5,911 nt of DNA from Bacteroidota bacterium (GTDB taxonomy: Bacteria > Bacteroidota > Bacteroidia > AKYH767-A > JABDAW01), in contig JAHEYM010000269.1 of assembly GCA_023251595.1 (NCBI GenBank), forward strand, positions 1 to 5,911, written 5' to 3'. The notes beneath the pieces are model-generated. The model worked only from the letters and a program-made list of their open reading frames with translations. It did no database searches and was not told the DNA's origin. Shown one piece after another: positions 1-5,911 of this stretch (the first letter of the stretch is position 1; every line of letters starts with the position of its first letter). The translations under genes were made by a program, and so were the position numbers.

Positions 1-739
1 CACAATAATCATATACAACAAAAGAATTGATCGGATTAGTAGGAGGATTTGTCATATACGTATCAATTGTATCCCCATAATTAACAGCGTTTCCAGGGAA
101 ATAGGTAATAGCTGCGGTGAATTTCTTTCCCGCTGCGACTGAATGATTAAGTGCAAGAGCTATCCCATTCTGATTCGTCATGCTTGTGTCTCCATCGCCG
201 AGAAGGATAGTGAATTCCTGTGTCGGAGAATCCCCTTTTCTACTCAGATAATTGTAATTGACATTTGCGTAAGATCGACCGTCGCTCCAGGGATTTGGTT
301 GAAAAGTCATCAAATTATCGTCCCAAATCTGAATGATCAGGGTATCGGGTGATCCATGCTGAAACCGGAAATAACGATACCAGAATATCAGGGAATCAAC
401 TGTATATGAGTCAAAATCATTCAGCACAGTGTTGGCTGTAAACATGGTACTTGTAGGATCGAAAGTCTGTCCCATAGAATGTTTCCAAACCTTGCCCATT
501 CCACCCGTAAATTCGACCTGAACGGTGGAATCGGGGAAAAGAAAATTTCTGAAATAGCTGACATTTCCTCCCAAATTGTAAATACTTGCGCCATAATTAT
601 ACCATTCACTTATGGTGGAACGCGAGAGACGTTCGATCGGAAACTGAGTAGGATTTTCACTCCCTGTCACAAGGTTTGGGAGTTGTGCATCAACGGCAAA
701 ACAAATTAAAAACGCGAACAAAATGAATAGTTTTTTCAT
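1..739 (-). CDS. Exported Bacteroidota protein, N-terminal part (3' end beyond left edge)
   Basis: The frame is open from an ATG at 739 to the window edge, 246 codons with no stop; I translated it by hand. The protein starts MKKLFILFAFLICFAVDAQ, a textbook signal peptide: two lysines, a hydrophobic core at residues 4-16 and a likely signal peptidase I cut after A18 (V-D-A). The mature part is rich in aromatic residues, Asn, Thr, Asp and Gly, with segments such as SEWYNYG, SYFRNFLFPDSTV and QPNPWSDGRSY, as in beta-sandwich exported proteins of Bacteroidota. No catalytic motif was seen. I infer that the missing C-terminus carries a T9SS sorting domain, because the other exported proteins here do, but this cannot be seen. 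The gene is divergent from the 859-2125 unit and has its own putative promoter. The start is well supported by the signal peptide directly after the Met. Confidence 0.85.
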   Translation of the reverse strand, partial: MKKLFILFAFLICFAVDAQLPNLVTGSENPTQFPIERLSRSTISEWYNYGASIYNLGGNVSYFRNFLFPDSTVQVEFTGGMGKVWKHSMGQTFDPTSTMFTANTVLNDFDSYTVDSLIFWYRYFRFQHGSPDTLIIQIWDDNLMTFQPNPWSDGRSYANVNYNYLSRKGDSPTQEFTILLGDGDTSMTNQNGIALALNHSVAAGKKFTAAITYFPGNAVNYGDTIDTYMTNPPTNPINSFVVYDYC

Positions 740-780
740 GATAGAAGCATTTAAAACTGTGAATTCGTAAGTTAACGGAT

Positions 781-816
781 CAAAAATACTGTTTTCCGAT
801 GAATATATCTTCCAAA
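781..816 (-). promoter_or_regulatory. Putative Bacteroidota-type promoter for the leftward gene
   Basis: On the minus strand TATTTTTG (788 to 781) matches the Bacteroidota -7 consensus TAnnTTTG exactly, 41 bases before the ATG at 739. A TTTG word lies upstream (816 to 813), but the spacer is 24 bases, slightly longer than the usual range of about 17-23, so the -33 assignment is weak. In the plus direction only a 7/8 match, TATTTTTA at 821-828, was found 30 bases before the ATG at 859, with no good -33 partner. This is a pattern match only; in AT-rich DNA it can occur by chance. Confidence 0.35.
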
Positions 817-858
817 TTCATATTTTTACTGTGAATTTCAACCTAAAAAAGAACATAA

Positions 859-1242
859 ATGGACTCACTACTATCCATTCATTGGGTTTTAATTATCGCG
901 ATATGGTATTTCGGAAACGGAATACTGCACGACATCTTCGTGTTGATAAAGCACAAAGAAGGCTACAATATAGACCTCCTGCGTCTACTCATGGATGGTC
1001 ATATATTGATGTTATCGGGGGTAATCGTATTTGTTTGTTATATAATGATGTTGAACAAAATTGAATATGGTGGATTCATCAATATTATAATTGGAGTGTC
1101 GATGTTGATTTATTGCGGTATGATTTTTCCGTTTCTAAAGTCAATCGGAACTATAATAGTGAGTATTATACTAATCATTGTTTCAATAAAAGCCATGAAC
1201 AGTTTTCCGGACATTTCTCTCATCATGAAAAATTATAAATAA
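859..1242 (+). CDS. Small four-helix integral membrane protein, unknown function
   Basis: A 127-residue protein made mostly of four hydrophobic segments, at about residues 8-30, 47-65, 71-93 and 95-112, joined by short polar loops. It is therefore predicted to sit in the inner membrane. The loop between helices 1 and 2 (about 31-46, containing KHKEGYNIDLLRLLMDGH) is the most polar part. H24-D25 lies inside or at the end of helix 1. There is no cleavable signal peptide, Cys pair or recognised catalytic motif. I do not recognise the family with certainty. The ATG at 859 follows an A-rich stretch, normal for Bacteroidota genes without a Shine-Dalgarno site. An overlapping frame at 831-1064 is a shadow, because this frame gives coherent membrane helices. 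The stop is one base before the next start, so the two genes are almost surely co-transcribed. A chaperone or sensor role for the neighbour would be guesswork. Confidence 0.8.
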   Translation: MDSLLSIHWVLIIAIWYFGNGILHDIFVLIKHKEGYNIDLLRLLMDGHILMLSGVIVFVCYIMMLNKIEYGGFINIIIGVSMLIYCGMIFPFLKSIGTIIVSIILIIVSIKAMNSFPDISLIMKNYK

Positions 1243-1243
1243 G

Positions 1244-2125
1244 ATGAAAAAATCCTTTACACTATTATTGTCTTTTATGAGTCTGCACATATTTTCACAA
1301 ACCTATTATCCATTCAGAACGGATAGTGCAACCTGGACAATCGTTGAGTACGGCTATGGAACTCTTCCACCCGAAACCGGAACCTGGCACTTCGGTTTGG
1401 GGGGCGATACAGTTATCGATAGCTATACATATACGAAGATATATTGTAATTGGGGAAGTCTGGGAACTATTAATCCCGAACCTGTTTTCAATATTCAGAC
1501 TGCAACTTTATATGGTATGTTTAGGGAAGATTCAACGAAAAAAGTATGGTTCAGACAAGCACTTGACACGGCAGCTTATATTTATTACGATTTTAATTTG
1601 AATTTGGGTGATACCTTTTGTTTTCATTCGGAACCTTCGGGCGTGCTATGCCATCAGGTTTATCTGGTTGATAGTATTTTAATTAATGGAAATTATCGTC
1701 GGCAAATTCATTTTCAATATGGAGGACAGGAAGAAGTTTGGGTAGAAGGAATCGGAAGTCTTTATGACAACTGGATAGGTGACTGGAGTTTTATCGGGAA
1801 TATTGAGTGGACGCTTAATTGTTACAGAGAACATAATTTTCACATGTATGGTACTTGCAACTATCCCACATCCATTTCGGAACAAAATAAAGAAACAACA
1901 TCTCCGGGAATATTTCCAAACCCGGTAACTGACAGATTAAATGTACGTATGAATTCCGGAGAGGAAACGGAAATTATTTTTTACGATATAGAGTCAAGAA
2001 GACTTTTCTCATCCTGCTTTACCTATTCAATTTCAATCAATACAGAGCGCTTTTTGAAAGGAATATATATATATGAAATAAGAGAACATTCCGGATTAAT
2101 TCATAAAGGGAAAATCGTTAAATAG
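1244..2125 (+). CDS. Secreted protein with T9SS type A C-terminal sorting domain
   Basis: A 293-residue protein. Residues 1-18 form a signal peptide (MKKSF, hydrophobic core, IFS before Q19), so it enters the periplasm by Sec. Residues about 20-215 are a beta-rich passenger with the segments GGDTVIDSYTYTKIY (53-67), YGMFREDSTKKVWFR (90-104), YDFNLNLGDT (115-124) and WVEGIGS (166-172). I know this arrangement from many unnamed Bacteroidota exported proteins; no enzyme function is established for it. Residues 221-293 are a T9SS type A sorting domain: IFPNPVTDRLNV at the start, FYDIESRRL in the middle, then LKGIYIYEIR and the C-terminal KGKIVK. In known T9SS cargo this domain guides export across the outer membrane and is then removed. 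Six cysteines (68, 126, 136, 193, 205, 258) could form disulfides outside the cytoplasm. The gene begins one base after the membrane protein gene and ends 9 bases from the stop of the convergent gene, with no clear terminator between. Confidence 0.9.
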   Translation: MKKSFTLLLSFMSLHIFSQTYYPFRTDSATWTIVEYGYGTLPPETGTWHFGLGGDTVIDSYTYTKIYCNWGSLGTINPEPVFNIQTATLYGMFREDSTKKVWFRQALDTAAYIYYDFNLNLGDTFCFHSEPSGVLCHQVYLVDSILINGNYRRQIHFQYGGQEEVWVEGIGSLYDNWIGDWSFIGNIEWTLNCYREHNFHMYGTCNYPTSISEQNKETTSPGIFPNPVTDRLNVRMNSGEETEIIFYDIESRRLFSSCFTYSISINTERFLKGIYIYEIREHSGLIHKGKIVK

Positions 2126-2134
2126 TGAAAATCT

Positions 2135-3844
2135 TTAATTAAAATCCGAAGAAGACGCTGTAGTAATAGTTTGAGGTTGCGGATCGATAATTACAGATGT
2201 ATCAGGAATTATTTGTCCTTTTCCCGCCAAGGCGAAAATTCCAGATAGTTCAACACTTTGCATGACAACCGCAGTTTTATATTTAACCTGTTGCGTTGTT
2301 GATTTCTGCCACGTATCATTTTTCCAGAGCATTGCATGATAATCCTGAACGGATCCTGCTTCGGGTTTCGAAAGTGATAAGGTCATTGTTCCTTTTGGAA
2401 TGGTATTAAATTCTTTTGGTTGAACCACCCAAAAGCGATCTGTAAAATCGGTTGCGGTAAGTCCCTCGTTATTTGTTAAACTGCCAACGCCTGCGGGTAG
2501 CGGCAAATTATCGAAAGAAGTTTCATACGTTGTGAATGCCAAAAACCCATTACCGGTTCCGGGGTCCTGAATATTAATCGTAACCGGTACCGGGAGTCCG
2601 CTCAAGGTAGCGAATGGAACAGTATATATACCTATACTGCCTTTCACATACCAATTAATATTTGATCGTCCATTAGAAACATCCACTGTCAAATTTCCAT
2701 TTATTTTCGATATAGCGTCAGGTGCAGAACTAATGACATTTAATGTTTTTCCATTTAATGAAAGAACACCGCTTGATAGAATAAGTTTATTTCTAATGGT
2801 GATATCTTCCGCTAAATAAACAGTCCCATACGCTGAAACTGTCACTATACCGTACTCCTGATTATCAGGAAGTTTCGGTATATTTTGCCATGCCGCAGCA
2901 AACTGAACATTCGAATGAAATCCTATATCACAACGCACATTTTTCATCGGAAATCCCGAACCAATGGTTGTAGTGCTTGTGAAAAACATCGCGTTATCGT
3001 GAATACTGAATAAAGCATTATCACTCATCGCAATTTCATATCCATTTGTCATTAATCGACCGGTGTGAATTGTGAGATCACCTGTGAGAACATCCGGTGT
3101 GATCGATTGTTCGAGAAGAACACCCCCCGGATTATTAATTTCAACATTACTATATATAAGATCATTTTTATAATTTCCTTTTAATTTTAATATTTGGGGA
3201 GACAAGCCACAATAGTTAAAATGAGCACCATCAGTACAATTTAAGGTTGCATAATTGGTGGGTTCAGTCGGAAGAATTAATTGTCCCGAAAGATTTATTC
3301 CAGCCGATTCGCCGGAAGCGAGCAATTGAGCATCATGTGATTTACGTGTGCCAAGAATCTTCAAATTTCCCTTTATGGTTAAATCCGTTTGCGTTGTATG
3401 CATCTCACCTTCAAGTTTAACAACAGCACGGTGACCGGTCACTGAGCCTCCGTTTATCGTTAGGTCCCCCTCCACTTTCAAATTAGCTCCTTTCTTTAAA
3501 ATAACACTAACATTCTGTGAGGCACTATTTACATTCAATTGAGCACAACGAGCCTCACCTTTAATTTGAACTTCAATAATTCCCTTTGCATCATTACTAC
3601 CGGCAACAGTAACAACGTCATCAAAGGTCGGAACTACATGCGTATTCCAGATTGCAGGATTATCCCAATCTCCCGAAGCAATCGCTTCTACTTTTCCATT
3701 TGCTTTGGATGGATGATTATCGCTTAGGTGAAATACAATAACAAATGTGAGTATCACAAATACACTCACGGATGTCGTCACAAGAAGAATTCTTGTTGTA
3801 GTCTTCATCCGCATCCGGTGTTGCATTCTATTCTTTAGTTTCAT
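2135..3844 (-). CDS. Large exported beta-repeat protein without a sorting domain; paralogue of its upstream neighbour
   Basis: A 569-residue protein. A basic N-terminus (several Arg/Lys in residues 1-18; M11 and M13 are alternative starts) precedes a hydrophobic segment at about 18-40. This is either a signal anchor or a long signal peptide; S46-K-A48 before N49 is a possible cut site. Residues 57-82 (SGDWDNPAIWN, then VPTFDDVVTVAG) look like the Trp-containing opening of G8-like or right-handed beta domains common in Bacteroidota surface proteins. Residues 100-395 are repetitive beta strands of the type GDLTI, GNLKI, GNLTV. Residues about 328-541 align collinearly with residues about 138-367 of the 4140-5911 protein, sharing YGI, LNG, I-W, VPF/FPF, the DNLPL motif and DR-W. 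Unlike that protein it has no Fn3-like domain and no sorting domain; it ends in a 28-residue Pro/Thr/Ser tail. It probably stays periplasmic or membrane-anchored, or uses another route. It is likely translated from a shared transcript with the genes to its right. Confidence 0.85.
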   Translation of the reverse strand: MKLKNRMQHRMRMKTTTRILLVTTSVSVFVILTFVIVFHLSDNHPSKANGKVEAIASGDWDNPAIWNTHVVPTFDDVVTVAGSNDAKGIIEVQIKGEARCAQLNVNSASQNVSVILKKGANLKVEGDLTINGGSVTGHRAVVKLEGEMHTTQTDLTIKGNLKILGTRKSHDAQLLASGESAGINLSGQLILPTEPTNYATLNCTDGAHFNYCGLSPQILKLKGNYKNDLIYSNVEINNPGGVLLEQSITPDVLTGDLTIHTGRLMTNGYEIAMSDNALFSIHDNAMFFTSTTTIGSGFPMKNVRCDIGFHSNVQFAAAWQNIPKLPDNQEYGIVTVSAYGTVYLAEDITIRNKLILSSGVLSLNGKTLNVISSAPDAISKINGNLTVDVSNGRSNINWYVKGSIGIYTVPFATLSGLPVPVTINIQDPGTGNGFLAFTTYETSFDNLPLPAGVGSLTNNEGLTATDFTDRFWVVQPKEFNTIPKGTMTLSLSKPEAGSVQDYHAMLWKNDTWQKSTTQQVKYKTAVVMQSVELSGIFALAGKGQIIPDTSVIIDPQPQTITTASSSDFN

Positions 3845-3854
3845 ATTATTAATG

Positions 3855-3888
3855 AATTAACAATGTACAATTAACAATGAACAATTAA
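3855..3888. repeat. Degenerate heptad array (AATTAAC-type), inverted relative to the 4082-4141 array
   Basis: On the plus strand this is almost five heptads: AATTAAC, AATGTAC, AATTAAC, AATGAAC, AATTAA. It can also be read as two 14-base units differing at one position. It fills most of the 40-base spacer between the small ORF and the 569-residue gene and includes the small ORF's stop codon (3885-3887). Its reverse complement matches the 4082-4141 array at 31 of 34 positions. Confidence 0.8.
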
Positions 3889-4058
3889 AGCTTTTTAGTC
3901 GAGGAACATTGAACTATTAATTGTTTCATGGCGAGCATGGAGAGGGTCGCAAAGTCACGTCCTTTGGGAACAAGATTTTCCAGCATTATTGCAAAATCAC
4001 TTTCATCCGAATGTGATTTCAGTATGTGTTTATTTTTTGATTTACTTGTATTTATCAT
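3885..4058 (-). CDS. 57-residue small ORF of unknown function between two paralogous surface-protein genes
   Basis: An ATG at 4058 opens 57 codons ending in TAA at 3885-3887. The product starts MINTSKSKNKHILK and ends LIVQCSSTKKL. Residues 1-20 are rich in Lys, Ser, His and Asn. Residues 22-30 (FAIMLENLV) and 36-51 (FATLSMLAMKQLIVQC) are amphipathic or hydrophobic and flank a PKGRD turn (31-35), suggesting a short helical hairpin. There is no signal peptide, so it is probably cytoplasmic. I do not recognise a family. In favour of a real gene: the frame fills the spacer between the two heptad arrays, its stop codon sits at the edge of one array just as the upstream gene's stop sits at the other, and its local composition is more GC-rich than the AT-only spacers. 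Against: it is short, and no Shine-Dalgarno site or promoter consensus is visible. It would be co-transcribed with the upstream gene. Confidence 0.5.
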   Translation of the reverse strand: MINTSKSKNKHILKSHSDESDFAIMLENLVPKGRDFATLSMLAMKQLIVQCSSTKKL

Positions 4059-4081
4059 ATTTTATGTTAATTGACTACTTC

Positions 4082-4141
4082 AATTGTTAATTGTTAATTG
4101 TTAATTGTTAATTGTTAATTGTTAATTGTTAATTGTTAATT
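4082..4141. repeat. Perfect tandem heptanucleotide array (AATTGTT, 8 copies plus AATT)
   Basis: Eight uninterrupted, identical AATTGTT units run from 4082 to 4137, followed by a partial AATT to 4141. A separate GTTAATTG word at 4066-4073 is a likely outlying copy. On the minus strand, in the direction of transcription, the array reads as AACAATT units and begins inside the TAA stop codon (4140-4142) of the upstream surface-protein gene. It fills most of the 81-base spacer before the small ORF. There are no spacers between units, so it is not a CRISPR array. Perfect identity of units points to recent expansion by replication slippage or to an assembly-sensitive variable-number locus. Confidence 0.95.
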
Positions 4142-5911
4142 AAAGTTTCACCAATCGTTTTGTATATACTCTTCCGCTAAAGTTTACCTCAATCATATAT
4201 ACTCCGCTTGGAACAACACGGTCAAAATTCAGATCATATTTCCCGGGACCGGGAACCGCATCAATCACCCATGAACAGAAGTGACGACCTGTGATATCCA
4301 TCATATTAATTTCAGGGTTTCCATCACCAGGTAAAACCAAATTAAGTGTGAGGTGATCATGGAATGGATTAGGAAATAAGTTAAAACTAAAACCATCTGA
4401 AGCGGGTCCCTCAATATTATTGACCTGAACCGGATCGTAATATTGAATTTTGTTGTCATAATCGATTGTACCCAAACGATACCAGGAAGTACCATTTAAT
4501 GGTGAAGGATCAATTAAATCATAATCCGTCCGTCCGGTTATAGCACCTGTTTTTTCAATGGTTGAAACAAGTGTAAACAAATTTTTATCCGCTGATCGTT
4601 CAATTATATATTGCTTGCAATTTTGTTGATCAATAACACTCCACTCACAGGTTGCTTTGATATGATCACGACTTGCTTCGAAACGTACCAATTGAATTGC
4701 AGGATCTATGCCCTCGCTTGCTAAGATCCATGGACCAAAAGAGTGCGCTCCAAAAATACTCACAGATCCAATCCCTTGGGTGACACCCGTTCCCAATCCC
4801 GTTAACCCGGACCAATAGGTGCCGGTCCATTTCATTATTCCGAAATTTTTAGTAGCAATCTCCGAGGAACAAGTGTTTTCATAACCTTTGTAAGTCAGTG
4901 TGACATCTGCTGTAATTCCGGGAGCTTCAAAATTCCACCAACGGTCAATAATTTTTGTATATGCTTCGTCACCCTCATTGAATATATTCAAGTTCGGAAT
5001 TGTGTTAAAACCATTTTGCACCGTAAGAGGGAGATTATCCATATTTGTCGGTCGTGTAGAAGCCGTAATGCTATTTCCTGCTCCATCAGTCACGTTAAAA
5101 GTAACCGGTAAATAACTTCCTGAATCGGCACCAAAAGGGAAAATATGCGTCCCCATAAAAACGTTCTCCCAAACAATTTCAGATTTATTTTCAGCATTTC
5201 TGGTCTCACTTCTGATAAATCCGTTTTTACGCACGATCGCGGTTGTTGAACCGTTTTTAATAATCAGTTTTTCACCATTCAGTTTATATTCACCCTGATT
5301 GAGTAAAAATTGTTTACGGACAGCAACGGATTGTTGCGCCTGATATGCAAAACAAGTGTGAGATTTTCCACAGACATTTATTTCCAAAATGCCATATTGA
5401 TGAGCGGGTTTATCATTTAATCCTGTCACAAATTGGGTCTGATTTGCAGCATATTCAATTGTGCTGTTTTCGTCGAGTGAATAATCCATTCCATTTGCAC
5501 CGGAAATTGCTGAGTTTACACTTCCATCAAATAAACCATTTTCATTTCTGATTTGCAACAATGCATTTGCCTCTATCGTCAAACCGGAATTTGGTTTCAT
5601 GCCATTCGATGTTATCTGATTTCGATTTAATAACAGTTTTGCATCCGCACGTATCTGAAGAAGATCAAGACGGGGTTGAACATGCGACGCAATATCCAAA
5701 TTCCCTGACTGCACATCTAAGGTGCAATTCTGCGTAACTATTATTTTGATCTGCTGAATTACGTTATAAACAGAGTTTCGGTAGTATTGAACAATTCCGT
5801 TTTTGGAAAATCGCAATTCACCAAAAATATAACCTGTCCCGGGATTTGATGATGTAATGGCAGCATTTCCATCCAGCGTGAATTTTGTTCAATAAAGTGT
5901 AATTATACCCG
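4140..5911 (-). CDS. Large T9SS-sorted surface protein, 5' end beyond right edge, with an apparent frameshift near 5885
   Basis: The intact frame runs from 5888 down to the stop at 4140-4142. Residue numbers here count from the TTG at 5816, which is not a believable start: there is no signal peptide, and the coherent beta-rich sequence continues upstream (GNAAITSSNPGTGYIFGEL). An in-frame TGA at 5891-5889 interrupts it. Removing one base from the A run at 5886-5883 joins it to an open frame reading GYNYTLLNK to the window edge. Domains: beta-repeat region 1-215; a domain shared with the downstream paralogue 138-367 (FPFG at 226, DNLPL at 260, DRWWNF at 291); an Fn3-like domain 373-465 with YIIERSAD and WYRLGTIDYD, a common module just before sorting domains; and a T9SS type A sorting domain 480-558 starting LFPNPFHDHLTLNL and ending VYTKRLVKL. 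It is inferred to be exported by Sec and then the T9SS to the cell surface. The passenger function is unknown, possibly adhesive. It is the first visible gene of a leftward unit. Confidence 0.85.

Noticed and set aside
143..709. Plus-strand frames at 143-352 and 479-709 and a minus-strand frame at 421-609
   Set aside because: They are shadows of the 246-codon minus-strand exported protein, whose open frame spans the whole region and starts with a signal peptide.
831..1064. Overlapping 77-codon plus-strand frame
   Set aside because: It overlaps the 127-residue membrane protein in another frame and shows no coherent domain, while the other frame gives four clean membrane segments and abuts the next gene.
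2063..2074. (AT)6 dinucleotide tract
   Set aside because: It lies inside the sorting domain and encodes part of the normal GIYIYEIR strand; six copies in AT-rich coding DNA are not remarkable.
4082..4141. Possible CRISPR array or intrinsic terminator
   Set aside because: The units are contiguous 7-mers with no spacers, and the array has no GC-rich stem or T-tract; it is a simple tandem repeat.
3855..4141. Insertion-sequence remnant or MITE with inverted ends
   Set aside because: The inverted arrays and roughly 290-base size suggested it, but the ends are simple heptad repeats without unique terminal inverted repeats, and no target-site duplication is visible; kept only as a possibility under the paired-array finding.
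5814..5816. TTG at 5816 as the start codon of the large right-hand gene
   Set aside because: There is no signal peptide after it, and coherent protein sequence continues at least 24 codons upstream in the same frame; the start lies outside the window.

Overview
The window looks like chromosomal DNA from a member of the Bacteroidota. The evidence is an AT-rich sequence, start codons without Shine-Dalgarno sites, and two proteins ending in recognisable type IX secretion system (T9SS) type A C-terminal sorting domains (motif FPNP near the domain start, basic residues and a Lys/Leu-type end). The beta-rich, Asn/Thr/Gly-rich passenger regions are also typical of exported proteins of this phylum. 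No RNA gene, CRISPR array, insertion sequence or phage gene was seen. No metabolic or defence gene was recognised.

Layout from left to right. (1) Positions 1-739, minus strand: the N-terminal 246 residues of an exported protein with a clear signal peptide; it runs off the left edge. (2) Positions 740-858: a divergent intergenic region with one good Bacteroidota -7 promoter element for the minus-strand gene. (3) Positions 859-2125, plus strand: a two-gene unit, a 127-residue four-helix membrane protein followed one base later by a 293-residue secreted protein with a T9SS sorting domain. (4) Positions 2135-5911, minus strand: a probable three-gene unit read right to left. It has a large T9SS-sorted surface protein (broken by an apparent frameshift about 25 bases from the right edge), a 57-codon small ORF, and a 569-residue paralogue of the first protein that has lost or never had the sorting domain.

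The most unusual part is the spacer architecture of region 4. A perfect heptanucleotide array (AATTGTT, about 8.6 copies) starts at the stop codon of the upstream gene. A shorter, degenerate array in the opposite orientation starts at the stop codon of the small ORF. The two can pair over 34 bases with 3 mismatches, so the transcript could loop out the small ORF.

The large proteins are probably exported, surface-attached or released by the T9SS. The CTD-less paralogue has a hydrophobic N-terminal segment and may stay in the periplasm or membrane. No enzymatic function can be assigned to any protein here from sequence alone. The claim of an entirely new system is not supported; the small ORF enclosed by inverted arrays and the paired paralogues are the best leads.
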